The notes: a model not told the origin generated them from the letters alone. 64,000 nt of DNA from Byssothecium circinans (GCA_010015675.1 ML977018.1:122166-186165); one strand, 5' to 3'; positions 33,054 to 45,544 are shown, numbered from the stretch's first letter. Numbers and translations: made by a program.

Positions 33054-35018
33054 GCGGGGAGTGTGGTGATGGAGGAGGGGTGGGAAAGGCCGGGGCGGTG
33101 AAGTATATTACGCTATCCAGCGGTGGTTGATGCCGGACGGCAAAGCAGGCGGCCAATTGCACTCGGCGGATACGAAGCTGACGATTCTAGAGACCTGGAT
33201 GCTACGCTGACCGTGGGAGCTGGTGGAGCGGGTGTATTAGAGACTAGATAAGTGGTTGCTGTAGGTCGGCGAGTCGCAAAGCTGCGGGACGTCACAAACT
33301 GCTCCGCACCCAAACCACAGAAGCAGCAGTCTAGAGTGCAGAATGCAGGGACGATGGATGACGCAGAAAAGGAAGGTGCCAGAGATGGATGCAGAAAGGA
33401 GCGAGGATGGACACCTGGGGGTGTATTTCGGAGGAGAAGGTGGGGAGAAGTTGGATGTGAGGGAGCCGCGTAGGCAGGTAGGTAAGGTAGGCAAGGTAGG
33501 TACTGGGTAGGTAGGTATTAAAATTTATAAAAATTTAAGAGTCTCGCACCCTGGACGACTTTGGCAACACTCGGACACCCCAGGCTCCTTCCGAGCTGTT
33601 GAGCTGAGACCCGGCTTGAGCATCGCCTGCCATACCGCTAAAGGCTAGCCATCTGGAGAGCCCACTGTCTTTAGGGCGCACCTTGCTGCAGCCAAAACCT
33701 CCACTGCCCTCCCAGGCGCGCTGGTTCCGCGACTGACGGCTCGGACTCCTCGGCGCGCGTCCCATGCTGGCTGCGACAACTCTCTGCGACCTGAAGAAGC
33801 ATTGCCACGGCCATCTAAGATGTAGCGTTGGGCGTGGTGCAGTCGCGACGATGAGAGTGTTGAGGCCTGCTGCATTGCGCTATCCAAGCTAGCACGAATA
33901 CATATCATCTGTTGGGCCTCAACTGCAGATACTCCAGCACGATAGTCCCAGACAGTCGATAGTGGTGGCTGTCTTCCGTGTCGCTAGATAAGACACTTGC
34001 CAGACGACATTTCACCGCGGTCCCAGTATCCAACTCCACTCCCGCATCTCTACCACTCGATATCTCCATCCATCCGTCATCTCATCAGACGGCCTCCCCA
34101 CCGCCTGCACGCCGATCCGACACGTCCCGAAGCAGTAGTCTGGCTGCGCAGTCTTCAGTCAATCTGACGCTAAATGTCTCCATCGCACCGTGAAGCTGCT
34201 CGGCTCTCCGCTCCTCGTCTTCGGACTCCGTCCCACTGCTCCCCAACTCTCTAACATCGAATGAACCTTTGAGACCTGCGGCTGTCCGTCGCTTTCAAGG
34301 CTGGCGAATGCAATATTCAATATTATCGGATTGCCATTATTCGAGTCATGGTTGCGCAGCTCGTTTGTGCATTGCACATCTCAATGTACTGTACAACCAC
34401 CACCTCAGAGAGAAAGTGTTTCCAAATCTGCAAAGACCAAACCTCCGAGAGGGGCTGCTTTATATCTCTGGTTCCGAACGCTTTCCGATTTCCAGGGTCG
34501 CGGTCGGGACGAGCCATAGTTTGATGTAAGAATCGTACGATGCTCACCCGCCTAAACCAGCTAGCCTCCTGGCCCTGGAGCACCGCAGTGCCGACATCGA
34601 CATCAAAATGCCTGAGATTTCATCATGTGAACAAGAAAACAATAAAAGATCCAGCCTCATACTCTGCAAAATGTCCGGTTGCTATCATCATCGACTTGCG
34701 CAAATAAAAATGATAAGTGGTTCACATCATTGCATTGGCTGGCGCACTCTGATCACCGCTCTTTCCGTACGGGTATCCATCGCATCAAACAAAAGAAATA
34801 CTGTGCTATGTAGGCGGTTGAGATGATAGTGCCTAAACGCCCCATCAATCTCCAAATCAATGCCGCTCCTTCTCCTCCCATGTGCAATGCAATCGTGATT
34901 ACAATATCGTCATCACCTGCGTAGGTATTCCAAAATCAAGCTACGTCGCCGAATCATGTACCGAGAAAGGAAGTGCATTTCACATGCAGGAACCCGCCGT
35001 GATCTGCTCCGCTACGGC
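33054..35018. other. Intergenic region, promoter of acetyl-CoA carboxylase
   Basis: Nearly 2 kb without a supported gene. It includes a GGTA-rich tract (33474-33518) and GC-rich text to about 34200 that probably serves as promoter and 5' leader of the carboxylase; the rest is 3' flank of the NudE-like gene. Confidence 0.5.
33474..33518. repeat. GGTA-rich low-complexity tract
   Basis: Repeated GTAGGTA / GGTAAGGTAGGCA units over about 45 bp, about 420-460 bp upstream of the carboxylase start. Simple-sequence expansion; a similar CCTA tract occurs near 54459-54476. Confidence 0.7.
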
Positions 35019-36811
35019 TTAGAACTCCTCCACTTCGCTCATCTTGCGTGGTCGTGCAGGAGGCCCCATGCCGCCGTCGCCTAGTCCAGAGCTGACTCTT
35101 CGTCCCTGGCTCATGCGTCGTGGGAGCCCGCTGGGAGTGGGAAGACCCGTCTTCTCCGTCGTCACTCGCCGCGCGACGGGCGTCACAGCACTGCTACCAT
35201 CACTGTTGCTGCCTGCGTCTCCATCCCGCACGCTGCCTGACATCGACATCGAATGCGAGTGACCGTGACCGTGACCGCCGGACTGCCCGCTTAGAGAGCT
35301 CCGTGGACGCGGGATTCGCCCCTCCACCCCGCTGATGGAAGAATTTGCGTAGTGGCCCAGTGGTGTCCGGGTGCTGCTCCTGCTGGCCGGCCTTTGAGAC
35401 GCTACCGAGGCTCGGCTGCTGGGACGACTGTTGCTCCCATTCTGCGACATACCGAAGGATAGTCGACTTATCCCAGACTCGGCTGTGGAAGCTTGTGACG
35501 ACCGTTTTCGGTTGCTTCTCACCGTCACCGTGCTCGGTATGTGCTGCCCCAGAGCGCTTCCGTTTCGCGGACTGGCTCGTGGTGGAGTATGTGTCGGCGC
35601 TGGTAGCTTCGATCTGGCGTGGTATACGCGTTCTTCGAGCTTCTGCATCTTGCCAATCAGCCCTCGAATCTGGTACAGAGAGCCAGATCTCGGCAAACCA
35701 CCCGGCGCACCTGATCCCACACTAGGCCTTGAGCCCTTGTAAGTGGGGGCAGTTGTCCGTATAGACGGTGTAGCGCGACCGCTTGGAGTTGGCGCGCCCT
35801 TGGCAGACACCGGTATGCTGGGTCCGCGAGAATGCCGCGGCGGTCGAGTTGAGTACATTCCAGGGCGAGGAGTGGCAGAAGGATCAAGTGCGATTGACTT
35901 CTTGCGGGCGGCTGGCATAGGAGTTGAAGGTGCAGGCTTTGCGGTGATGGATGCTTCCGATAGCGGTGGTGATGGCGGTGTGACGTCTGGGCGCTCGGCT
36001 CCTGATTTGTTCTGTGGAGGTGTCGATGCCGTTGTTGGTGAAGAGAGAGTGGTGGCAGAGGTGGATGCTTCTGATACTGGTGAGCGAGGACGCAATGAGT
36101 CGCCAGCTAGCAGGTTGGAAGTCTTGCGCTGGTGATGCCTCTCAATGGTCTCCTCTGCGATGCGCAGTTTCTCCTGCACTATATCGGCTTCAATGCGCAG
36201 ATCCGACAGCTCGTCCCGCAGTCGCTGCGTCTCTATCCTCAGATTTTCTCGCTCCTGCTCGCCGATCTTGATCTCCTCGTCCAGCATCACGGACCGCTCT
36301 ATCGCGACGTTGTATTTGGACTCTAGATCCTCCAGCGACGAGTTCTGGTGGCGCGCCTGGCGTTCGAAGTCGTCATTCTGCACTTCGATATCCCGGAGCT
36401 GCAGCTGCAGCGACCGGTGGGCCTCGCGCAGGCTGGTGATTTCCTTCTGCAGGGTGTTCTGGGCGTTGTTGGCTTCGGTCTTGCTCTGCTTGTACTTGGT
36501 CTGCGCAGAAAGTCAGCGTGACATGCCCCTCCAAGAACTACATTCACCGCTCCCAATTTCGGGGGGTAAAGCCAACGTACCTGCCATTCCTCCACCTCGA
36601 ACCTGAGCCTCTCGACGTTTTCCTTCAGCTTGCGCTCCCGCTTCTCGCTCTCCTCGACGTCCTTCTCCAGCTCGGCCTCTAGTTCCTTGGACGATGCTTG
36701 GAACTCCAGCAGTTCGACCTCCAGCGTCTCGTACTGTGTTTTGTAGTACATCATCTCTTCCTCCATGCTGCTCCATTCGCCGCGCGGGGGCGAGGAGGGT
36801 AGGTCTGCCAT
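35019..36811 (-). CDS. nudE: NudE-like nuclear distribution protein
   Basis: Two exons (36581-36811 and 35019-36500) with an 80-bp intron; 570 aa. Residues about 15-190 are a continuous coiled coil (EEEMMYYKTQYETLEVELLE at the start), matching the N-terminal coiled coil by which NudE/NDEL1 binds LIS1 and dynein. The remainder is Ser/Pro/Arg-rich and disordered, with Gly-His repeats (GHGHGHSHS) and a short conserved patch (YQIRGLIGKMQKLEERVYHA, about 345-365). NudE works in the dynein pathway for nuclear migration in hyphae. Assignment rests on coiled-coil layout, length and the internal helix; symbol given on that basis. Confidence 0.85.
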
Positions 36812-37623
36812 GGCGGCGGGGGTGTCTGTTGAGAGCTGCTGCAGGGCTCAGGAGAGAGGTGGCTGTGGCTGCGAGAGGCGGTATGAATAACGATGGAGGG
36901 TGAGGTGGCGAGCAGCTTGCGCATTCACAGCGAAAGAGTCACCAGGGGAGCGGCGCTGTATCGTTCTTTCCTTCTGGTGTTCGCGGTTGTTGTTTCGGTG
37001 CAGAGTCACGATGCCACATAGACTGGTGTTGACAGTCTGGTCATGCGCTCTTGGGCGAGTCTACAGCGGAAATAAGGGTGGTCGAGGCGTCGCTATAACA
37101 ATATATGTCCCTGTCCCTGCGTGTTAGTAGTTAGTAGTCCGGTATGTGTGCGGGCGGTTGTGTTGTTTGGTCGTGGTGTGTGTTGTTCCCCAGCCCTCTG
37201 AGTTTGGTCTGGTGGCTGAACGACGCAGGTGCAGCCACGCACGGTTGCTGGGAGGACGGCGCGCTAGTCTTCAAGCGTGGAACCTCCACATGTGCACCTC
37301 CTCGTCTCACATGCGCCGCATCTGCGAACTTGCGTTCCTGCACGGTGGACTGGTGGTGTATCTTTTCCTTTTGACATTCTATATCTCGAGTATTATCATT
37401 AATCTTGCGACAGGAGATGGTTGGAAAGTGTGACGCATTTAACCATTTCGACATGAAACGCCCGCTAAGAGCGCCTAATTCTCCCAATTTACCGCCAAAA
37501 AAACCCCCACCCCAAATGTGCTACCATACCTATATGTACAGTACAACAGAAGCTCCGTAAATCCGCTAATGGTACATACTTTTCTTGGGTTCAACAGGTC
37601 ATTTCAAATTACCCAGGTCCTGT
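36812..37623. other. Intergenic region
   Basis: Promoter of the NudE-like gene and 3' flank of the carrier gene. No gene supported; short frames on both strands appear to be noise. Confidence 0.55.
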
Positions 37624-39031
37624 TCAGTCTTTATCATTCTTTACACCCGACCCAAGATCGCTCAACCTCTCTTTCACCCCGTTCGTAGCATTACTCGCCG
37701 CCTCCTTGCCTCTCTCGAGAAGTTCTTCTGCCTGATGTGATCCGCTCGCAACCGCCTCTCGCACCTTCGTCGATGCTGTGCCTGCCGCATCAACACCTCT
37801 CACATACACGACTTCAACCTGCTCTTTGCCCTGCTCATATGCGCCTTGAGCCTGATCCGACGCCATCTTTGCCAGCTCGTCGGGGCTGGGATACTTTTTG
37901 AGCGACTTCAGGACCAGATAGTACAAGTTGATGATCATGTTGTGGATACCGTCTTTCATGAGCATGGTAATTCCGTGGGAGAAGAATCCTTTCAACACTT
38001 CGGCACCCAACCCTTGGTATAGAGCAGCAAGGCCCTCCGTTTGGGCTATGCGCAGAATGGTAGTGAAAACTGTGCGTTGCCTGGCGCGAGCTGTTGCTGT
38101 TTGGCTTGCATGTTCCAATTTCTCGGCCTCGGATGTCGGGCCTGTTCGTTGGTCAGGCTTCTGGGAAGACACCTGTGCGCGCGTCTTTGCCAGGGAGAAG
38201 GGGTAGGTAATTGTAGATGCCAGTGCTTTGCTGAAAGCCGCTATGAGGAAGGTTGTCCGTGCGCCCGGGTCAGACCTTCGATCTCTTGCTACCAGTAGCC
38301 GCAGGAGGACCTTGTGGAGTAGAAAGGTAATGGACGGATTGAGGGTCAGCACCAAGCTTGCCGAGTACCCCGACCAAAAGCCCTGCAGACCCTTCTCGTG
38401 TCTGATTTGCAGCGCAATGTCCTTTAGACTGAATCCTGGCGATATGGAGGACGCAGGATCCCGAGAAGCGATCATAGCAGCCGTTTGTTTCCGCGTAACG
38501 ACATTCTGGATTGGCGTAGTGCAAAGTTTCGACAGAGCGCCGGATAACACGCCAACGAAAATCTCATCCGGAACGGACAGCCTGCTCGACCCTTGTGCCG
38601 TCCTCCTCCTCTGTCCAATATATGTATATGCCAGGAAGAACAGGAAACTATCGGCGACACCCTTTAGGGTCTCGGGCAAAACGCCAGAGTAAAAGGCTCG
38701 GATTCCGCCTTCCTTTTTGTATATCTTCTCTACCGCATCGCGTATGCCGTCGTACTGCGCATCCTGATCGTTGGTCTGGTATTGCCTCTGTACTTGCAAG
38801 CGCGTTATAACGAGGTCGAGGGGATACGTGAGAAGCTTCGAAATGGCTGTGCCCGCTGCTCCAGACGTCGCGTGCCCGAGTGCGGGTAAGGCAGGCCCTA
38901 CTGGAGCATTGCGTGACTCCTGCTCATTGACAATGTGGTAGAGGGTGAATGCATCCTATCCAAAAGTTTAGCGGACACGGCGCAAGCTTGTGGGAGCTTA
39001 CCAGCTGCGAATTGTATATGAAGGCCGCCAT
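37624..39031 (-). CDS. Peroxisomal-type mitochondrial carrier family transporter
   Basis: Two exons (39002-39031, ten codons, and 37624-38955) around a 46-bp intron; 453 aa. Three carrier repeats are visible by their PxxxxxxR signatures: YPLDLVITRLQ, TPIQNVVTRKQ and YPFSLAKTRAQ, each followed by a GFWSGY/ALYQGL-type element. The set resembles yeast Ant1 / Candida Pmp47, the peroxisomal adenine-nucleotide carriers that import ATP for fatty-acid activation. A C-terminal extension of about 100 residues (VREAVASGSHQAEELLERGK and onward) is hydrophilic with repeated amphipathic helices and is not part of the carrier fold. The tiny first exon is supported by an in-frame Met and clean splice sites. 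Confidence 0.85.
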
Positions 39032-39665
39032 GATCGTCGCAATTCCCTACTATGACTGATCTTACGGTGATTCAAAAGGATGAAATGGAAGAAACTGCAT
39101 AGAACATCATAAATGTCTCGTGAGAAGGCGGGGTTAGTGTTGACCGGATCCGCTTTGTGTGACTTTTCGCAGACGTCATCTCAAGCTCAGATGTTGCCCG
39201 CACGTGCGACCTCGCCTTCTACTACCTCCCACCAAGCTCGTGATAGCTTCGCCAACGACGCCTCACCTCCGCAGCCGGACTATGTTCAGCGATTGACGAC
39301 TGCGGGGAGTTGTCGTGAGATGAGATGCCGAACTAAATCGTGGGATCTGGGGTGAAGTACATCGGCCTACGATTTGAACCGCCCGTTCATCATCATAGCC
39401 AACGTTCTTCAACACCATTATATCGTACGAGGTCTCTACGATATGTAGTACCCAGGCCAACAACGTTTTTCCTTGATTCTTCTTTGACCATCAATATGAC
39501 CTCATATTGAAAGTGCCGTGACGACAAGATGCTTGGTGCTGAACGGCCACTAGCCCTCAAAGAGCTCCTGAGAATTCTGCGGGCACATATGCATGGTATT
39601 GTGCGCACACGACAAGATGATGTTTAGAATACCTGGCTAGACGACTAAGTGCGCTCTATCCCTAG
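39032..39665. other. Unassigned region
   Basis: Promoter of the carrier gene, then sequence with weak frames on both strands (for example 39263-39608 minus). None is convincing. Confidence 0.4.
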
Positions 39666-40382
39666 ATTGCCTTCATGAAGGGGATACGCCATCACTCCTG
39701 TTCAACTTCAAGAATGATCTTGGAAATCCGGAATACCCTTATTGGGGTAGCTAGGGAGGCAGATATACTGCGTATCCTTTGGGCAGCTATGCGCAGTACG
39801 CAGACACACGGACAGTGTTGTGGGTTTAAACAACAGGACCTACAACATGAATAAAGCTACGATTTGGCGCTGGCGTGAGGCTTTCCAGAACGAATTTGCG
39901 GCCAGGATGCAATGGACTCTTACACCCAAATCTGATTCTGCGAATACGACTTTTACGCATTCACCCGTAGTCGTCGTCAACGGATTCTGCGGCTCCTCAC
40001 ACCTCGATACAATGTCAGCGTCAGTTCCATCATCAGACTCGATGCCTCATCTTCGTACACCATTGACGACAACGCCAATCTGACCTTTACTTGGTTTCAA
40101 TACAAAGAGCCTTCAGCTAGAGCCGGTGACATTCCAACAATAGCCTTTACATATCCGGATCCGAAAGACTTGTCAGTGGTACAATTGGAGGTTCCTACTC
40201 TGGCGCGCGGGTACTGTCTTCCGCCGGAGAGCGTGAAGGGGAGTGGGCCGTTCAAGGAGGCGACTAAGTGTAAGACTTTGCATGTCATAGTAAGTGTCAA
40301 GGATCAGGCAAAGAAGTATCCAATCGAGAGGTATAGGAGGGTGTTGTTGAATGTGCAACCTTATTGGGAGCCACCTGCGTAA
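39666..40382 (+). pseudogene. DUF1593-like gene, 3' remnant
   Basis: Only the C-terminal part of a DUF1593 (nucleoside-hydrolase-like) protein is present. Frame 0 reads MKGDTPSLLFNFKNDLGNPE and then GS-stop-GGRY, where the usual Trp is TAG (39753). A one-base slip near 39800 moves to frame 1 (VVGLNNRTYNMNKATIWRWR, EFAARMQWTL), and another near 40010 returns to frame 0 (RLDASSSYTIDDNANLTFTW to the TAA at 40380). The 5' two-thirds of the gene are absent. The TGG-to-TAG change fits RIP; the two indels show further decay. Non-functional. Confidence 0.65.
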
Positions 40383-40507
40383 ACTTGGAAGCCTACCAAC
40401 TTCGGTATCAGTGCAGTAAAATGCAAGCATTTGATGGGACTACTGTAACATGACTGCCTCTGACGGCTAAACGAATGCTCAAGACTACATCTCAAAACTT
40501 GCTCAGT

Positions 40508-41828
40508 CTATCTGCCCTTCCAGTTCTCAGGAAGTGCAGCATAAAGCAACGTCTGATCAGGCACCATCCGCGGATGCATCACCTCATTCCCCGCAGCATC
40601 CCACTCACAAACATACGCCACAACGGGCCATTCCAACTGCCCCGTCATAATCACCTTCCTCCCATAAAAATCACTCTCCACATCAGCCATCTCCCCCGCC
40701 TCCCTCAAAGACCACAAACTCCTCCCCGCCTCCTGAGTCCCCACAGCCGCGCCCGAAAAGTATAGAAATAGTTCGATCCCTACACTCGCACACTCACGCT
40801 TCGCATCCCAGTAGATATCCACGCTCTGAGGCCAGAGGACTTATATTGCAGGACAGTGTTGATCAATGCACGCTTCGATGCGCGCGAGTTGGGGGAACCA
40901 GCCTTCCTTGCAAGCTACACACAACATCCTAATAAAATAGGCCGTGTGCGAACTCCCCTCCGTAATCCGTATACGTTCCAACGTCCGCGGTAAGAAAGTC
41001 CAAGGATCCTCGGGCATATCTTGATGATACGTCGAATACCTCACCGCGGCCATGGACACACTGATCTCCCTCAACCTCTGAAAGTACCGAAAATTGAACA
41101 CCGCCTGCGGACACATCGCCCTCGCATCCAAGTAGAGCATATACCACATATCGGCCGGAAACACCAGCACCTCGAGCCTACATTCTAGTAGATACAGAAC
41201 GGGGAGGAGATACCCCATGGTCCGGAAAAAGGCCAAAGGTGTGCTTCGTCTGCGCGGTAAGCATGGTGAAGAAAATAGGCATATCCACCAACCACGTCGC
41301 TGCGACATGGAGTTCTTTCAGATTCACAAGCGCGACGAGCAGCACGCCGAGGAGACTTGCGATGACATCCGTGTCGAGGGCGAACGTCCAGAGTGCGTAG
41401 TCACTCTGGTTTCCTTCCGTGTAGTACGCCATCATCTCCAGACACTTCTGCCGCATCGTCTCCCCGTCTTCTCTCCAGAGATCCTGCGGCGCGGCGCGGA
41501 TCGCGGGATAGGTTGCCGCGAGCTCGAGGTTCTTGTATCGCGGATCCGTGGTTTTAGTAACTTCGCGGTCGCTGCTCGTGCTCCAGATCTCTAGGCTCGT
41601 GATCTGCGGTATCCATTGCGAGTGGTGGCCCAGCGCCCAGAGGTAGTTGTGGATATGTCGGATTTGGAATTTCGGGACGCGAATTAGGACTTCTTGAGCG
41701 ATGGGGGCGAGACGCCGGGATACGAGGGCGAGGGCGCGGAGGGTGGTGTTGCGGTGGCGGTCGTTGATGTTTTGGGTGATGGAGAGGAGGAGCTCATCGG
41801 GGAGAGAGGTGAGTGTTGTTGGTGGCAT
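40508..41828 (-). pseudogene. F-box protein gene, frameshifted and stopped
   Basis: The N-terminal F-box is clear (LTSLPDELLLSITQNI, then ALALVSRRLAPIAQEVL). About 200 residues follow in one frame (41828 down to about 41222), then the frame slips by one base near 41220 (text resumes as MGYLLPVLYLLECRLEVLVF). A TAA at 40841-40843 interrupts that frame, which then continues to 40508. Without these two lesions the product would be about 440 aa. F-box proteins recruit targets to SCF ubiquitin ligases; the rest gives no target clue. Its F-box resembles that of the intact gene next to it, so the two are likely tandem paralogues. Confidence 0.6.
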
Positions 41829-42314
41829 CTTTAGGATTATATGGGGGGTGTGATGGATGCGGGTGAGAAGGGTGGACGAGATTGAGGATGAGAGCTCGTA
41901 GAGCGAGTGATGTAGTAGTGGATTCGCAATGGGTGGGAGCTTGACACGCGTGTATGCAAACGCGTAAAAGTTGCGAGGTCACGGGTTGCATCTTTCACTG
42001 GTTCGGATGCCAATATGATCGTCTATCTGAACATGATACATGACAATTGTTCTATTGCGAAAAACACTACCTATGTAATCCTTTTGCGCATTACTATCGC
42101 TGACTCTCCACTACTGAAATCCATGGTACTCGTCTCCCATCACCATACGCTAATAATCATAATGCAGAATTTCTGCCTCCTTGCGTTCTATATATGCACA
42201 CCATCTAAACTATGCATGGGGCAGCCGCAGTGTAATAAGAGATATTGTGGCTCATAACTGGATACTACTGAGAAGATTGTACACACCGTTCCCTCCTTAC
42301 ACGACGCCTGCACC
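41829..42314. other. Intergenic region
   Basis: Promoter of the broken F-box gene and the 3' flank of the intact one. Nothing else seen. Confidence 0.55.
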
Positions 42315-44051
42315 TCATTCCACCTTCTGTTTCATTCTGCGTGCTGGAGGCGTGCGGGATCGGCGCCCGACTGCAACTGGTACGCTGTTTGCTCGATATC
42401 GCTTCTTTGAATGATGGGCAGTCGATGCGTTCGAAGGGGTCGCAATCGCCTTGGGAAAGAATTCCAACTCTAGCCACTCCTCCGCATTGAACTTGGACGC
42501 TGGAGAGTTTGCTTGAGGGATGCCGAAGGGTCGGGAGAAGTCAGCAGCTTTGGAAGTTGATATCAGCTCCACTTGTTCCAAGCTCGGGAGGGTCAATGGC
42601 AACCGATCGTCGACCATGACTACGTCCGGAGGCGAGATTTTATAGAATTCCAAGACTTCTGCCCACTCCTCCAGCCCGAATTTGCAATTTTCCTTGACAA
42701 ACTTGGGCTCCTTGTCTTTTCCAAACTTGACAGTCGAGGTGGGAGCCAAGGAGACCTGGGGATCGAATCTGCAGATGCTTCGCAGCTTGACTGGTGTCTC
42801 CGTGCCCCGTAGGAAGAGACGAGTTTCTGCGGACGTTCGTCGCCGTGGATTACCTGAATCAGTTTTTGCAACCGCGTCCGAGAATTGCATCCCCTTCATT
42901 GCCGCCCACCAAGCTTCCGAGTCGGATAGGCATGACCAAGCAGTCAGCTCCTCAATCAAATCTCCTGCAGAAGTGCCGTCCTGGTGCAATGTCGGAAACG
43001 TCAGGCCCTTTTCCTTCAAGCAATACAGTAGATTTCGGAATGAAGGGATGCAGTTTGATCCTCGGTCGAGTAGGAGGAGGTTTGATCGTATGCACGCCGA
43101 GTACACAAATTCGAGCCTGCACAATTTGGTAAAATACCCCTCGAAGAAGACTTTGGCAAACCCAGGGATCCAATAGACGAGATTCTGGTTACAAGGTCGA
43201 ACCTGTATGCATTTCAGACTAGCGGGTAATGCCTTCACTGGGTCTGTTCCCTCTAACGTAGGGTAGACGAGAGCATCCATGGGTATAGAAAGATGCACGA
43301 GCTGGGCTAGCGGACGGAGAGTAACGTTGTGTGTCCAAAAGCCCTTGTGAGTCGCGGGTGACAGGGTGAGCACGCGCAGCTTGTGCCTGAGAAGTTGCAA
43401 GCCTGGACCTTTGAATGGGTCGACAAGATCGTAAAATGGATCGGTTGAATCGTTCAGTAGGACCTGCAGCTGGCTTGGGACATGATCCCGCCTCCTGGGC
43501 AATTCAATTGCAAGCTCCTTAAGATTTGGTGCAAGAGCAACGAGGATATCGAGAAAATACCGGCGGCTCGGTGTCCAAAGCTCGCTTGGCTCCTTCCCGA
43601 TGGCACCAACGATGCGAGCGAAGAGCCCGTTGCCGCCGGTGTTATCGACTGAGGACCGAAGCCGACGGAAGAGATTCGCCCTGTCCAAGCTGAAGATGCT
43701 CAAGCGCTCATCCATAGTCTCGGAGCCATGTCGAGTCGTAGGAACCTGATATTCACCCAGATCCGCACTCTTGATCTTCTGCGCGAGATCTTCCCGCTCG
43801 CATAGCGTTCTGAGCAATCGAACGATTCCATTCCGGGGTAGTATGGCCTCTTTTGCTAGTGCTTCTTGCGCGATTGTTCGCAGCTTCCTGTTGACGAGAG
43901 CTAGTTGGCGGAGGTCGCTGTTCTTCGCAACCTTGGCTGCTATGCAGAGCAACAGCTCATCAGGTAGCTGAAACAAGAGTGGCAAAGAGGGCTCGGAGGC
44001 TGGCAGCGAGGTCGCTGGATCGCTCACTTGCACCGATGGTTGCCCGTCCAT
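42315..44051 (-). CDS. F-box domain protein
   Basis: An intronless 578-aa frame. The F-box lies at about residues 27-70 (FQLPDELLLCIAAKVAKN, RQLALVNRKLRTIAQEAL). The middle is leucine-rich without regular repeats (LAPNLKELAIELP, LRVLTLSPATHK), as in many fungal F-box proteins. The C-terminus is basic and ends in a possible nuclear-localisation patch (SKKRYRANS, RRSRTPPARRMKQK). Expected role is substrate adaptor of an SCF E3 ligase; the target is unknown. Same strand as the broken F-box gene 486 bp downstream. Confidence 0.8.
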   Translation of the reverse strand: MDGQPSVQVSDPATSLPASEPSLPLLFQLPDELLLCIAAKVAKNSDLRQLALVNRKLRTIAQEALAKEAILPRNGIVRLLRTLCEREDLAQKIKSADLGEYQVPTTRHGSETMDERLSIFSLDRANLFRRLRSSVDNTGGNGLFARIVGAIGKEPSELWTPSRRYFLDILVALAPNLKELAIELPRRRDHVPSQLQVLLNDSTDPFYDLVDPFKGPGLQLLRHKLRVLTLSPATHKGFWTHNVTLRPLAQLVHLSIPMDALVYPTLEGTDPVKALPASLKCIQVRPCNQNLVYWIPGFAKVFFEGYFTKLCRLEFVYSACIRSNLLLLDRGSNCIPSFRNLLYCLKEKGLTFPTLHQDGTSAGDLIEELTAWSCLSDSEAWWAAMKGMQFSDAVAKTDSGNPRRRTSAETRLFLRGTETPVKLRSICRFDPQVSLAPTSTVKFGKDKEPKFVKENCKFGLEEWAEVLEFYKISPPDVVMVDDRLPLTLPSLEQVELISTSKAADFSRPFGIPQANSPASKFNAEEWLELEFFPKAIATPSNASTAHHSKKRYRANSVPVAVGRRSRTPPARRMKQKVE

Positions 44052-44538
44052 CGCGGATAGTGAGAGTCGTTGTGGAGGGGCAGGTAAGTGTGAGTTGTCG
44101 GAGTCCAGGGTCGAGTTAGCGGTACTACGTATGCAGGCTACGGTACGCTAAAGGCTTGGCATTGGCAACGTAGTGAATGTGTCTCGGCCTTGAATGATGG
44201 CGAAAGGTCGTAGCAAAATAGTTTGTATGAAGGATGAGTTTGTGCATGAGACAAAGTGAGTCGCTAAGTCATCGTGCTAGAAGGTGGCGGGTGAGGATGC
44301 AAGCACCAGGCAGGCGTGTGGCTAGGCTGCGCGTCAGGGAAGAAAGACCAATCGTCATGATAGGATAGGCGATCCGTGGGCTGGAAAAATAAAACATTCC
44401 AACCCAACTAAAAATCAACAAATTCACGTGTGACCTCGACCGTCTCTGAAGAATACAGAACTCATTCGCGATCGTATATACAGAGAAAATTAACCCACTC
44501 TTTCTCTCTAAATCTACAGGCTATCATTCTACAACCAT
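44052..44538. other. Intergenic region
   Basis: Promoter of the F-box gene and 3' flank of the carboxypeptidase gene. No gene seen. Confidence 0.55.
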
Positions 44539-45544
44539 CTACTTCCTATAGAGAGTGGAATTCCCAGTAAAATTCCCACTCTGCGTGATGAAGCTGGCCG
44601 TGTTGCTGAAGTTGTCGATACAGCCAAGCAAGATCTCGAGCATACGGTAAGCAACGCCTGGAGTATACCCTGGGAGCTCATGTCCAGCCAGCTGTGCAGT
44701 GTAGAACGTCAAGCCACGCTCTTGAGACCATTTGCCTTGGACACCGGAGCCGGCGAGAGCACCACCATTGTATTCGGGATGGTAAGGTGCATATAGCGGC
44801 GTGCTGGGATACTCTTGTAGACCTTGGAGGCCGTTCCACGTCATGTTCTGGATGGCGAGGAGAGTGCCGTTGGTACTAAGCAACATGTCGAGATCACCGG
44901 AGCCGATGATGGTGTTGTTCGTGTATTCAATAACGCGCTGTAGAGCACCAGTATTGGCCGGGCGTTTGGAAGCATCCTGCGCATTGCTAGAAGCATTGCC
45001 ATTGCCAAAGACGTTCACATCACTGCACTGGAGCCAATTGGTGCCAACGACAGCATGAAGCGCCTCTTGAACATCGGTACGGTTGAAGTAGACCACGGAA
45101 TTCGGAGGCTGGTAGTCTCCAGTGTTGACTATGCCGAGCTGCGAGAAAGGATGCGGGCATGTTTCGGTGATGTGGTAGATGTTGAAGCACGGGTTGACCT
45201 CCAAGATTGCCGAGTAGAAGTTGTCGAACTGGTCACATGCATAATCTTGACTGTTGTACGGGTCGGGAAGGACTGACTGAGGTCCAGCAGGCGGAGGGAA
45301 CTTGAAATACTTGTCCCAGTAGGTGTCGTAGTTGCACTGGGCCTGGCGCACGCGCGCTTCTTCCAAGAAACTGTCGTTGAGATACAGGAGATTGTTCCAG
45401 TATTCCACGTATGGGAGAATCACAACTAATCAGTGTCAGTCACCTCAATCATAAGATCTGATCTAGTCCTTTTACATACCTTGCTGTTGATTTGTCTCAT
45501 CCCCGATAATCGGGTCATTGATTGAAATCCCCTTCAAATTGAAG

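Noticed and set aside
39263..39608. Two overlapping minus-strand frames (about 66 and 71 codons)
   Set aside because: Protein-like words appear, but frames disagree, and neither start, splice site nor family is evident.
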